A stretch of 64,000 nucleotides of DNA from Sandaracinaceae bacterium. GTDB taxonomy: Bacteria > Myxococcota_A > Polyangia > Polyangiales > Sandaracinaceae. This document shows, piece after piece, positions 54,321 to 63,651 of the stretch. The notes under the pieces are model-generated. The model saw only the letters and a program-made list of their open reading frames with translations. It ran no database searches and was not told the origin of the DNA. Location of the stretch: contig JACKEC010000015.1 in NCBI GenBank assembly GCA_020633195.1, positions 186,001 to 250,000 of the forward strand, written 5' to 3'. Each line of letters opens with the position of its first letter. Position 1 is the stretch's first letter. Position numbers and translations under genes: made by a program.

Positions 54321-55853
54321 TCAGCGCGCGGAGCACACCCAGAGCCCGCCGGCCCCCCCTGGCTGTTCGCAGGTTCGGATGCCCGGGTTCTGGCACAGCG
54401 AGCTGTCTCCCTCGCACCCGCACATGTCGCACGGGGGGTTGGGGCAGATGAAGGTGCGGCACCTCCAGCCCGATCCAGCGGGGCAGCCCGTGGTCGAGCA
54501 GCCGCGACAGACGCCGTAGTTCCGAGAGCCGGACGCCGTGACGCGGCAGACGCCGGGGCAGACGATCCCGCACCCGCCGCAGTGGTTGGCGTCCGCGTAG
54601 GTGTTCCGGCAGCGACCGCCGCAGCAGCGATATCGATCGTCGCCGCACGAGCTCTCGTCGGAGAGGCTCGGTCCCGTGTTCGTGCACACCCCGCCGCGGC
54701 AGGTGTCCGCGCCGTTGCAGATGTCCCCGTCGTCGCAGGGGTCCTCGTCCGTCGTGCGCGAGCACGACCGCGGCTCGGGGGTGACCGTCGGCTCGCACGT
54801 CCCCGCCACGCAGCGGTACGTCGTCACGTCGCGGCTCTGGGTCCCGGACGTGTCGCAGGCGTCGCTGAAGCCGCCGCACGGACCGAACGTCGTCATCGTG
54901 GGAGGCGGGCAGTCGGCGTCGACGCTGCAGCCCGTGCACGCGTCCGCCGCCTCGTCGCACACGCTCATGCCCGGGCACGGATCCGACGCGCCGGGCACGC
55001 ACGCGCCTCCCGCGCAGGCGTCGGGTCCGTTGCAGAAGACCCCGTCGTCGCACTCCACGCCCTCGGCGTCCCGCACGCATGCTTCGGTTTGGGTCGAGTT
55101 GGCCACGACGCAGACCCCCTCGTCGCAGCGATGCCTCGTGACCTCGCGCGACCGAGAGCCCGCGGTGTCACACGATCCGCCGAAGCCGCCGCAGTCGCTC
55201 CACGCGCCGAGCTCGGGCGGGTCGCAGTCGTCTTCGGCTTCGCACTCTCGAGGGCAGCCCAGCTCGACGTCGCAAGCGGCGCCCGGCCGGCAGAGGCTGT
55301 CGTCCGGGCGAACGAAGCAGGCTCCCGCCTCGCACCGCGCGCGCGCGCAGTCGCTGGTCGGCTCGCAGTCGTCGTCCGCGCTGCACCGGCTCGGGCAGCT
55401 CGCGTCCGCGTCGTCCTGCGCGCACTCGGGGGGCACGCACTCGCCGCTCACGCAGGCGGTGGCCCGCGGATCGTCGCCGTCCTCCGGGCAATGGAGCGCT
55501 CGGCAGCGGCGCGTGATCACGACCGTCACGGCGCGAGGGCCTCGGACGTCCACGAGCACCGGTTGAGAGGCGACCGTCGCGCCCATCGCGTCGACGAGGC
55601 GGACCGTGACCTCGTGAGAGCCGAGCGGCAGCGGGTCGATCTCCGCGACGCGGCCCGGCGTCGACGCGAGGTCGGCCGCCAGCTCGCGCTGCTCGCGGAC
55701 CGTCTCCACGCCCTCCACGCTCAACGTGGTCTGCACCACTTCGAAGTCGACGCCCGCGACGTAGTCCGTGCGCACCTCGACGATCAAGCTGCCCGCGGAG
55801 GTGCAGCCCGACACGAGCAGCGCGAGCCCCCACGCGCACGACCGTCGATCCAC
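54321..55853 (-). CDS. large Cys-rich lipoprotein
   Basis: 510 residues from GTG 55853. The signal peptide ends in lipobox VSGC. Residues 20-115 form a beta-sandwich-like domain (VEVRTDYVAGVDFEV, LPLGSHEVTVRLVDAMG). The rest is a Cys-rich series of modules such as CSADDDCEP, CEAEDDCDPP, CSVDADCPPP and GVFCNGPDACAGGACVPG. The spacing is that of the Cys-rich repeat found in many myxobacterial surface lipoproteins. Several modules contain the sequence CNGxDxCxGGxC. Likely surface adhesion or matrix binding; no enzyme motif. CACTCT lies 6 nt before the start. Confidence 0.8.
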   Translation of the reverse strand: MDRRSCAWGLALLVSGCTSAGSLIVEVRTDYVAGVDFEVVQTTLSVEGVETVREQRELAADLASTPGRVAEIDPLPLGSHEVTVRLVDAMGATVASQPVLVDVRGPRAVTVVITRRCRALHCPEDGDDPRATACVSGECVPPECAQDDADASCPSRCSADDDCEPTSDCARARCEAGACFVRPDDSLCRPGAACDVELGCPRECEAEDDCDPPELGAWSDCGGFGGSCDTAGSRSREVTRHRCDEGVCVVANSTQTEACVRDAEGVECDDGVFCNGPDACAGGACVPGASDPCPGMSVCDEAADACTGCSVDADCPPPTMTTFGPCGGFSDACDTSGTQSRDVTTYRCVAGTCEPTVTPEPRSCSRTTDEDPCDDGDICNGADTCRGGVCTNTGPSLSDESSCGDDRYRCCGGRCRNTYADANHCGGCGIVCPGVCRVTASGSRNYGVCRGCSTTGCPAGSGWRCRTFICPNPPCDMCGCEGDSSLCQNPGIRTCEQPGGAGGLWVCSAR

Positions 55854-55910
55854 GACGACAGAGTGGCACAGGATCGGCGCCTCGGACTCTGCTCGAATTT
55901 CAGGGTTGCG

Positions 55911-55934
55911 TTATATAACGGATCGGTTATTTAA
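55911..55934. promoter_or_regulatory. ArsR operator, AT-rich inverted repeat
   Basis: TTATATAAC and GTTATTTAA form an inverted repeat (8 of 9 pairs) around GGATCG, ending 5 nt before the regulator's GTG. It overlaps a TATTTA -10-like element (55928-55933). AT-rich sites of this type are usual for ArsR-family autoregulators. Confidence 0.65.
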
Positions 55935-55939
55935 AGAGG

Positions 55940-56284
55940 GTGCCGCCTCGCGCCTCTCTCGACGCCACGCTGACCGCGCTCTCGGATCCGACGCGCCGCG
56001 CCATCCTCGCGCGGCTCGCGTCCGGTGAGGCGACGGTCAGCGAGCTCGCGGAGCCGTTCGCGATCTCGCAGCCCGCGATCTCGCGCCACATCCGCGTGCT
56101 CGCCGACGCGGGGCTGATCGCGCAGCGGGTCGACGGAACCCGGCGGCCGTGTCGCCTCGCGAAGGGCGCCCTCGACGAGCTCGACGACTACCTCGCGATG
56201 CTGCGGACGGCGCTCGAGGCCAACTACGACAGGCTCGATCGCGTCCTGGCGAGGCGAGCCAAGGGAAAGGCGAAGCCACGATGA
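55940..56284 (+). CDS. ArsR-family transcriptional repressor
   Basis: 114 residues from a GTG. Helices of a winged helix: ATLTALSDPTRRAILARLAS, VSELAEPFAISQPAISRHIRVL (recognition helix) and the wing LADAGLIAQRVDGTRRPCRL. No metal-binding Cys motif (no CxC), so it belongs to the non-metal group that pairs with AHSA1/START proteins. The next gene overlaps its stop (ATGA), and the inverted repeat at 55911 precedes it, implying autorepression of the pair. Confidence 0.93.
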   Translation: MPPRASLDATLTALSDPTRRAILARLASGEATVSELAEPFAISQPAISRHIRVLADAGLIAQRVDGTRRPCRLAKGALDELDDYLAMLRTALEANYDRLDRVLARRAKGKAKPR

Positions 56285-56775
56285 GCAAGCTGACGTTGGA
56301 GACCGAAGGAGACCGGTTTGTCGTGGTGAGGCGTCGCTTCGCGGCCTCACCCGAGGAGGTCTATCGAGCGCACCTCGACCCCGAGATCCTCCGAGAGTGG
56401 TTGCTCGGTCCGGACGGCTGGACGATGCCGGTCTGCGTGGTCGATCCCCGGCCGGGCGGCGAGATTCGCTACGAGTGGTCCAACGGCGAGGGGGGAGGCT
56501 TCCACCTGACCGGGGAATTCGTCGAGCTCGACCCGCCCCATCGCATCGTCCACGTGGAGCGGATGCACCTGCCGGACCCGACGCCCGACAACCACGTCGT
56601 GACGACCTTCACGGCGGACGGCGACGGCACCCTCATGACGATGCGCATGACGCTGCCCGACGCGCAGACGCGCGAGGCGATGCTGTCGACGGGGATGGAG
56701 CACGGGATGGAGGCGTCCTACGCGCGCCTCGAGCGGACCCCGGGCTGGGGTGACGCTACGCCCGGGTCGCCGTGA
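56281..56775 (+). CDS. AHSA1/SRPBCC (START-like) domain protein
   Basis: 164 residues, cytosolic. RRFAASPEEVYRAHLDPEIL, the WLLGPDGWT motif, GGEIRYEWSNGEGGGFHLTGEF and MRMTLPDAQTREAMLSTGM are typical of the AHSA1 branch of the Bet v1-like fold, which binds hydrophobic ligands in a cavity. ATG overlaps the ArsR stop, so the two are coupled: the standard ArsR-AHSA1 pair. The last 20 bp overlap the convergent methyltransferase gene. Confidence 0.88.
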   Translation: MSKLTLETEGDRFVVVRRRFAASPEEVYRAHLDPEILREWLLGPDGWTMPVCVVDPRPGGEIRYEWSNGEGGGFHLTGEFVELDPPHRIVHVERMHLPDPTPDNHVVTTFTADGDGTLMTMRMTLPDAQTREAMLSTGMEHGMEASYARLERTPGWGDATPGSP

Positions 56776-57358
56776 CGAGGAAGATCGGGTAGCGGCGCTC
56801 CTCGCGGTCGACCTCGCACGCGGTCACGAAGGCGACGTCTGTGAAGCCGGCCTCTTCGAGGAGGCCGCGCGTGGCGTCGCGGTCGAAGCCGTCGTGGAAG
56901 ACGCCCTCGGTGCCGGGCGGGTGGAAGGTGCCCGGCTCGGTGTCGAGGTCGGCGAGCGCGAGGTGCCCGCCGGGGACGAGGTGCGCGTGGAAGGCGGCGA
57001 AGAGCGCCCTCGTGTCCTCGACGTGGTGCATCGCCATCGCGCTCACGACGAGGTCGACGGTCTCCTCGAGTGGCGTCTCGAGGATGTCGCGGCAGTGGAT
57101 GTCCACCTTGCCGGCGAGCTCGGGCTTCTTCGCGAGCTGCTCCAGCATCGCCTCGGAGATGTCGACGGCGAGGAGCCGCTCGACCCGCGGCGCGATCTTC
57201 GAGGCCAAGAGGCCCGTGCCGGCGCCGAAGTCCATCACCGTCATCCCCGGCTCGAAGCGGACCGCCTCGAGGAGCGCGCGGGTCACGCCCTCGGAGATCT
57301 GCTGCGGGATCGGCCGCTCGTCCCAGTCGGCTGCCTTGTCGTGGAAGAGGTCGGTCAT
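56756..57358 (-). CDS. SAM-dependent class I methyltransferase
   Basis: 200 residues from ATG 57358. Starts MTDLFHDKAADWDERPIPQQ, then motif I VMDFGAGTGLLASK, LAVDISEAMLEQL, CRDILETPL, DLVVSAMAMHHVED and VPGGHLALADLDTE, as in the UbiE/methyltransf_11 group. The tail carries HDGFDRDATRGLLEEAGF. Cytosolic; acceptor unknown. The 3' end overlaps the convergent AHSA1 gene by 20 bp, and the next upstream gene (lipoprotein) ends 15 bp before its start. Confidence 0.9.
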   Translation of the reverse strand: MTDLFHDKAADWDERPIPQQISEGVTRALLEAVRFEPGMTVMDFGAGTGLLASKIAPRVERLLAVDISEAMLEQLAKKPELAGKVDIHCRDILETPLEETVDLVVSAMAMHHVEDTRALFAAFHAHLVPGGHLALADLDTEPGTFHPPGTEGVFHDGFDRDATRGLLEEAGFTDVAFVTACEVDREERRYPIFLVTATRA

Positions 57359-57372
57359 CGGGGGCTCGAGCC

Positions 57373-57810
57373 TCAGAGCTGGCGGGCGATCTGGTTGACG
57401 CAGTCCTGCGAGACGGTTCGGATCAGCGAGCCGCGGCTCGCGCCGTTCACCGTCGTGCTGTCGGCCTCGATCTGCGCCAGGACGTTGCCCTGTGGGTCGA
57501 GGACCTGCGCGGTCGCGTGCATGCGGGTCGGGCCCCACCGCCCCGAGCGGAACTGCGTGATGATCACCCGGACCATCGGGCCCGCCCCCGCGGGGTAGCT
57601 CAACCGCAAGACGCGTTGCATCTCCGCGCGCACGCCGGTCCGGTCGAGCAGGCGCTGGCGATCCCCGGGGATCTCCGGTGAGTAGACCACCTCGAAGCCC
57701 GCGATCACGATCGGGCGGGCGGGCGCCGGCGGGTCGAGCCGGAAGCCGCCGCACGCGCTCAGCACGAGGAGCGCGGCCAGGGTGATGAGGGTCCTCTTCG
57801 CGACGATCAT
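57373..57810 (-). CDS. small lipoprotein (unknown function)
   Basis: 145 residues from ATG 57810 with GGGAGGT upstream. The signal peptide MIVAKRTLITLAALLVLSAC has a good lipobox. The mature domain (40-145) alternates strands and helices (IVIAGFEVVYSPEIPGDRQRL, VRVIITQFRSGRWGPT, QVLDPQGNVLAQIEADSTTVNG). This resembles the DUF4410-type fold of lipoproteins, but I cannot confirm it. Transcribed toward the methyltransferase gene, 14 bp apart, so probably an operon. Confidence 0.75.
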   Translation of the reverse strand: MIVAKRTLITLAALLVLSACGGFRLDPPAPARPIVIAGFEVVYSPEIPGDRQRLLDRTGVRAEMQRVLRLSYPAGAGPMVRVIITQFRSGRWGPTRMHATAQVLDPQGNVLAQIEADSTTVNGASRGSLIRTVSQDCVNQIARQL

Positions 57811-57895
57811 CGGTACCTCCCGTTGGTGTGGTGACTCTACCAGGGAGGAGCGCGGGTGATTGCTCGTCGAGCGCCGATGGGGCCAACATGCGCGG

Positions 57896-60226
57896 ATGCG
57901 GACGAGCGGGCTCGACGACGCGGCGCGGGCAGAGCTGGAGCGACGCCTCGGGGAGGGGGCCGCGCTCGACGGCTCGTTCGCGTCGCTGTGGGCGATCGAG
58001 GACGTGCTGGTGCCGCTGCGCCGCGTGCGGGGCCTGGCGACCCGCGCGTCCTGGCTGACCGGCTACCTCGTCGCGCTCGTGGCGCGCGCGTTCGAGGAGA
58101 TGGACCTCGACGTGACGGTGGATGGCGCGCGCGTCGCGACGAGCGCGCCGGCGTACGCGGTGGACGTGGCCGCGGCGCTCGCGAAGCTGCTCGACCCGCC
58201 GCGGCCCTTCCCGTGGCTGATCGGCGTCGAAGCGGACCTCGAGGCGCTCGGCGCCGCGCCGGCGTGGGGGCTCGCCACGGTGCTCCAGAACCACGCGTGG
58301 GCGGAGACCGCGCACGCGCCGATCGCCGAGCAGCCCGATCGTCTGGAGCGAGGGATCGCGTGGCTGACGCGCGAGCACCTGCGCGTCGCCGGGCTCGACG
58401 GGCCCGCGGCCGAGGCGGTCGTGCGCGCGATGCTGTGGCCGCCGCTCGGCTACCCGGGCAACGAGGCGGGCGAGCACAACCGGCCGCGCCTGCTCGAGGC
58501 GCTGGCCCCGCTCGCGGGCGCCGACGCGATGACGATCCTCGATCGCCTCGTCGCGCACCCCGACCGGCACGTGTCGCTCCTCGCGGGGTGGGCGAGCGTC
58601 GAGTGCTGCGTGCCGCCCGACACGCGGCGCGAGGCGGCGGTCCTGCGCGAGGCGCTCACGCGCTTCCGGCCCGCGGTCGTGCCGCCGGTCATCGAGCAAC
58701 GGATCGGCGAGCTCTTGCCCTGGAGCCTCCACGTCGACGCCGAGCTCGCGGCGGCGGCCGAGCTGCAGCGGCTGGAGGGCGCGGATCCCGACGCGGCGCT
58801 CGAGCGGGCGCTGGCCGCGGTGCGCGAGGCGCCGGGGGACGCGTCGCGCCACCTGGCGCTCGCGGGGATCGCGGAGCGACGCGGCGAGGCCGAGCTCGCG
58901 ATGAGCTCGTACGATCGCGCCGTCGAGCTCGGCCCACGCGACTGGGCCGCGCGGACCGGTCGAGGCGTCCTGTTCTCGCGGGCCGAGCAGTGGGAGGCGG
59001 CCGACGAGGACCTCCTCGCCGCGCTCGAGGCGCGCCCCGACCTCCCCGCGTCCCGGCACAACGTCTTGCTCAACTACTTCCTCGCCGACGCGACCCGCGC
59101 GATCGAAGCCCTCCAGACGCGAAAGCGCGAGCTGAAGCAGGCCGTGACGCTGGCGCTGCGTCTGACCGAGGCGGCGGCCGACGCGGCGTTCGTGGATCCC
59201 AAAGCGACCCGTGGGCTCGAGCGCGTCTATCGCGCGCCGACCGCCGCGGCCGACGACCTCTCGTGGCTCGTCACCGGCGAAGAGGTGGCGTGGCTCAGCG
59301 ACGGCGTTCGCCGGCACGGTCGCGTCCGCCAGGCCGCGCTCGCCGACGAGTACGCGGGTGAGGGCCGGGCGTGGATCCGCCGCGTCGGTCCGGCGGTGGT
59401 GTGGCTCGACTGGGAGGCCCCAGGCGGCGCGACCCGACGAGGCGTCTTCGTGCGCTGCGACGGGAACGACCGGTCGAGCGAGCCGCTCCTGGGGCGCTTC
59501 GGCGGCGTGTGCTTCGGGCCGACCGACCTCGCCGAGCTCGAGACGACGCGCCGCGGCGCTCGGCTCACGTGCGGCGGCCAGACGTGGGAGCTCACCGTCC
59601 CGCCGACGCGCTGGATCCGGCTCGCCTGCGAGGACGGCACCGTCGTGACCCTCCCGCGGGGCGCGGGCGACGCCTTCGTCACGTCGCGGGAGTCGCCGGC
59701 GCGCCGGGAGCTGACGAGCTGGCGCGTGGACGAGGAGGCGCGGTCGGCGCCCGTGCTCTTGCTGCCTCCGTCGCTGGCGCGGCTCCGCGATCGGCCGGCC
59801 GTGGGGCTGCGCGTCACCGGCTTCTACGGCTCGCTCCGACGGCCCGAGCTGGCGGTCCGCGACCCCAAGCTGTTCACGTTCCTGATGCCGCCGGGCGGCG
59901 TGCAGGGCGGGAGCGTCCGCCTCGTCGCGCGCGATGCCTCGCCGCTCGAGCTGTTCCCGACCTACTTCAGCGACGCGGACCGCGAGGGGATCGAGCCGAT
60001 CGCGCTCACGATCCGGGGCCGGCCCGCGCGCGGGCTGCGCGCGGTGTGGAGTCAGACGCGGCCGTCCGGGCTGGTGTCGAGCTCCGTCCACGTCGTCACC
60101 GTCCTGCCCGCGACGGCCGAGCACGGCCTTGGCGTGCACCTGTCGGATCACCTCGACGCGTCACAGCCGGACGGCCTCACCCCGGCGCTTCGGCGGGCCC
60201 TCGACGGGATCGAGCCCGTGATCTAG
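57896..60226 (+). CDS. large TPR-containing protein
   Basis: 776 residues from ATG 57896; 12 more residues are possible from a start at 57860. No signal peptide. The first 280 residues are helical and unrecognised (possibly HEAT-like). TPR-like units occupy about 300-390 (GDASRHLALAGIAERRGEAEL, AMSSYDRAVELGPRDWAART, EQWEAADEDLLAALEARPD). The C-terminal half (400-776) is beta-rich with VTGEEVAWLSDGVRRHGRV and an unknown fold. CAACAT lies 6 nt before the ATG. Function unknown; cytosolic by prediction. Confidence 0.72.
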   Translation: MRTSGLDDAARAELERRLGEGAALDGSFASLWAIEDVLVPLRRVRGLATRASWLTGYLVALVARAFEEMDLDVTVDGARVATSAPAYAVDVAAALAKLLDPPRPFPWLIGVEADLEALGAAPAWGLATVLQNHAWAETAHAPIAEQPDRLERGIAWLTREHLRVAGLDGPAAEAVVRAMLWPPLGYPGNEAGEHNRPRLLEALAPLAGADAMTILDRLVAHPDRHVSLLAGWASVECCVPPDTRREAAVLREALTRFRPAVVPPVIEQRIGELLPWSLHVDAELAAAAELQRLEGADPDAALERALAAVREAPGDASRHLALAGIAERRGEAELAMSSYDRAVELGPRDWAARTGRGVLFSRAEQWEAADEDLLAALEARPDLPASRHNVLLNYFLADATRAIEALQTRKRELKQAVTLALRLTEAAADAAFVDPKATRGLERVYRAPTAAADDLSWLVTGEEVAWLSDGVRRHGRVRQAALADEYAGEGRAWIRRVGPAVVWLDWEAPGGATRRGVFVRCDGNDRSSEPLLGRFGGVCFGPTDLAELETTRRGARLTCGGQTWELTVPPTRWIRLACEDGTVVTLPRGAGDAFVTSRESPARRELTSWRVDEEARSAPVLLLPPSLARLRDRPAVGLRVTGFYGSLRRPELAVRDPKLFTFLMPPGGVQGGSVRLVARDASPLELFPTYFSDADREGIEPIALTIRGRPARGLRAVWSQTRPSGLVSSSVHVVTVLPATAEHGLGVHLSDHLDASQPDGLTPALRRALDGIEPVI

Positions 60227-60395
60227 GAGGCTGCTGGAAGCAGCCTGCTTCCGTGCCGCGCGCGAAGCGCGCATGCCCGTGCCCGTGCCCGTGCCCGGAC
60301 CGTTCCCGTCAACCGTTCCCGCAGGGGGCGTGTGATCTCGGGCACGGGGAACGGTCACGGGTCACGGGCGGGCACGGGCAAGGGCACGGTCACGG
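60227..60395. repeat. intergenic GTGCCC / GGGCAC inverted-repeat element
   Basis: After the TPR-gene stop, AGGCTGCT-GGA-AGCAGCCT forms an 8-bp hairpin and GCGCGC-GAA-GCGCGC another. GTGCCC units run at about 60273-60297. GACCGTTCCC and its exact complement GGGAACGGTC follow, then reverse-oriented units (GGGCACGGGCAAGGGCACGG) near 60370. The whole block could fold back on itself. It shares the hexamer with 49710-49733. Confidence 0.65.
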
Positions 60396-60442
60396 AGCAG
60401 GCTGCTGAAACGGTCCCTTCGGGCCCATTTCAGCAGCCTGCT
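60396..60442. terminator. 15-bp stem hairpin, bidirectional terminator
   Basis: AGCAGGCTGCTGAAA (60396-60410) and TTTCAGCAGCCTGCT (60428-60442) are exact complements around a 17-nt loop that itself can pair (GGTCCC/GGGCCC). It overlaps the stop codon of the minus-strand ABC permease by two bases and follows the plus-strand TPR gene. Confidence 0.8.
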
Positions 60443-61235
60443 ACGAGCTGGCCGACGTGTAGCTCCCGATCGAGCGGAGCCAGACGCCGCGCGCGACGGC
60501 GGCGAAGACCAGCGCCCCCGCCCACGCCGCGGCGAAGCGCTCCCAGGGGAGCGTCCCGAGCAGCGCCTCGGCCGGGTAGGTCGTCATCAGGGCGAGCGGG
60601 ATCACGAACGTGAAGACGAACGACAGGACGCCCTTGAACACCGTCGACGGCCACCGCCCCGCCTCGAAGACCGCCTCGAACAGGTAACGCAAGTTGTCGA
60701 TGCGCACCGCGCGGAACGCGACGCTGATGACGAGGATCCAGACCGAGTAGAGGACGACGATCCCGGCCGCGAGCATCGCGAGCGCCTGGGCGACGCCGCC
60801 CCAGGTGGGGCCGGTGCCGAGCAGCGAGAACGCGTAGACGAAGATCGCGATCGAGGCGCCGAGCGCGAGGAGGCGCCACGGCTTGAATCGCGCGGTCGAC
60901 ACGAGGAACTGCGCGTCGGCGGGCTTGAGGAGCACGAAGTCGAGCGTGCCCGTCCGGATCTGCTCGATCACCGTCACGAGGCTCGGGTTGATCGCGCCCT
61001 TGAGCAGCCCGTCGAGGAGCGTGAACCAGCCCATCACGAGGAGCGCCTCGCCGTAGGTCCAGCCCGCGATGCGCGGCCGCTCCTCGAACACGAGGTAGAG
61101 CGGCACGATCGCGGCGGCCGTCCAGAGCAGGCTCATCGCCCCGTCGAGCAGGAACTCCCACCGGTACTGCATCGCGAGCAGGAATGAGAGGCGGAGGTTC
61201 GCGCGGAGGACCGCGAGGTGGCGCTCGAGCCTCAT
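60441..61235 (-). CDS. ABC-2 type exporter permease 1
   Basis: 264 residues from ATG 61235, which overlaps the upstream permease stop (ATGA). Six TM segments: RWEFLLDGAMSLLWTAAAIV, EALLVMGWFTLLDGLLKG, LLALGASIAIFVYAFSLLG, ALAMLAAGIVVLYSVWILVI, STVFKGVLSFVFTFVIPLAL and AAAWAGALVFAAVARGVWL. The EQIRTGTLDFVLLKPADAQF stretch is typical of DUF990/ABC-2 exporters. It acts with the second permease and the ATPase upstream, likely as a heterodimeric membrane unit. Confidence 0.9.
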   Translation of the reverse strand: MRLERHLAVLRANLRLSFLLAMQYRWEFLLDGAMSLLWTAAAIVPLYLVFEERPRIAGWTYGEALLVMGWFTLLDGLLKGAINPSLVTVIEQIRTGTLDFVLLKPADAQFLVSTARFKPWRLLALGASIAIFVYAFSLLGTGPTWGGVAQALAMLAAGIVVLYSVWILVISVAFRAVRIDNLRYLFEAVFEAGRWPSTVFKGVLSFVFTFVIPLALMTTYPAEALLGTLPWERFAAAWAGALVFAAVARGVWLRSIGSYTSASS

Positions 61236-62022
61236 CCGCCGAACGCCCCGTAGCGCCGCAGTCCGCGATCCCAGAGGGCGACGGTGACGAGCCCGAGGAT
61301 GCCCACCCAGCACCACTGCGCGCCGAGCGAGCGGGTGGCCTGCTCGACCGAGAGCGCGCCCGTGATCAGGTCGATCGGGAAGCCGTGCATGTACTCGAAG
61401 GGCATCCAGTGCGGCGACGACTGGAGCCAGCGCGGGAAGACCGCGATGGGGACGAGGTAGCCGCTGAACACGAAGAACCCCGCCGACCAGATCTCGACGA
61501 CCTTGATGCTCTGGTGCATCCAGAGGCTCAGCGCGCCGATCGCGACGTGGGCGAAGAAGCCGATCGCCCACGCGCCGAAGATCGCGACGGGGACCATCGC
61601 CCAGAGCCGCGCGTCGTGGGCGAGGTTGCTCGTGTCGGTCACCAAGAGCGCGATCACGGCCGCGGGGAACGCGAACGCCGAGCGCAGCGGGATGCTCGCG
61701 AGGCTCTCGGTCGCGTAGAACCAGATCGGGTGGATCGGGCGCAGGAGCCGCTGGCTGAGCGCGCCGCTGCGGACCTCGTAGTTGATGGTCCACGAGGCCC
61801 AGTTGCCGACGAGCTGCCGGACGATGAAGCCGGTGAAGAAGTAGGCGGTGAAGCGCCCCTGCGAGAAGCCGGCGAGCGGCGCCTGCTCCGCGACCGCGTG
61901 CCACAGCGGCAGCATGATCAGCGGCAGCGTGCTCGTGAGCATCCAGACGAGGAACTCGGCGCGATACGCGAGCGCCGAGACGAACCCGACCTTGAACAGC
62001 GCGGGGAGCGTCCGGAGCGTCC

Positions 62023-62026
<4 letters not shown>
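61232..62026 (-). CDS. ABC-2 type exporter permease 2
   Basis: 264 residues from GTG 62026, which overlaps the ATPase stop (GTGA). Six TM helices, for example AEFLVWMLTSTLPLIMLPLW, GRFTAYFFTGFIVRQLVGNW, SAFAFPAAVIALLVTD, MVPVAIFGAWAIGFFAHVAI, EIWSAGFFVFSGYLVPIAVF and WCWVGILGLVTVALW. The segment RSGALSQRLLRPIHPIWFY corresponds to the conserved loop of this exporter type. Translationally coupled to both neighbours, so the operon ATPase-permease2-permease1 is tight. Confidence 0.9.
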
Positions 62027-63003
<977 letters not shown>

Positions 63004-63043
63004 CCGAAAGTGCTTCTTCAGGTCGGTGACCCGGATCTGCGCT

Positions 63044-63610
63044 TCAGCCGGCGTCGCCCGCCTCGTCCGCCGCCGCCTCGGCCGGCTCGAGGGTGATCAG
63101 CGGCGTGGTGCCCTCGTCCCCGGCGTGGGGGTGACAGGCGAAGCAGCTGAAGCCGCCGCCGGTCTCCTCCTCGAAGTCCGGCGCGCCGATGAGCTGCTGC
63201 ATCGTCGGCAACACCTCCTGGTACATGAACACGAGCATCGGCCGGTACTGCTGCACCATCGCCTGCTGCTCGGGGCTCCCCGTCGGGTGCAGGGCGGGCA
63301 GCGAGCGGCTCGGCATCTCGAAGTCCCCGTGGGCCGCGCCCTCGCCGTGGCAGGTGCGGCACGAGAAGTTGGCGTAGCGGTCGGCGTCGTGCCCGGTGAA
63401 GAGCGCCTCCATCCGCGGCACGACCTCTTGCGCCATCCAGGCCGCCTTGTCGTCGTGGCTCATCCCCTCCCAGTTCTCGGCGGTGGGGATGTCGTCCTCC
63501 GAGCCGGTCGTCCCGTCCGTCCCGGTCCCGCCTTCGGACCCCGAGCTGGCTCCGCCACAACCGGCGAGCCCGAGCACCACCATGAGCGACCACGTGAACG
63601 AAGCTCGCAT
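63044..63610 (-). CDS. diheme cytochrome c-like lipoprotein
   Basis: 188 residues from ATG 63610 with AGGAGA upstream. The signal peptide MRASFTWSLMVVLGLAGC has a lipobox; a Gly/Ser/Thr linker follows. Two CxxCH heme-attachment motifs are present: CRTCHGEG (about residue 85) and CFACHPHA (about 160). Met-rich helices between them (QQAMVQQYRPMLVFMYQEVLP) could supply axial ligands. Periplasmic or outer-membrane electron carrier. It lies just upstream of the ABC exporter genes and may be in one operon with them, although the functional link is unclear. Confidence 0.85.
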   Translation of the reverse strand: MRASFTWSLMVVLGLAGCGGASSGSEGGTGTDGTTGSEDDIPTAENWEGMSHDDKAAWMAQEVVPRMEALFTGHDADRYANFSCRTCHGEGAAHGDFEMPSRSLPALHPTGSPEQQAMVQQYRPMLVFMYQEVLPTMQQLIGAPDFEEETGGGFSCFACHPHAGDEGTTPLITLEPAEAAADEAGDAG

Positions 63611-63651
63611 CCCGTCTCTCCTGTCTCGTCTGGGGGAGACGATGATACGCG

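Noticed and set aside
56756..60151. 1131-codon minus-strand frame
   Set aside because: The first 200 codons from 57358 are the methyltransferase; the remainder is antisense to the large TPR gene and the adjoining region.
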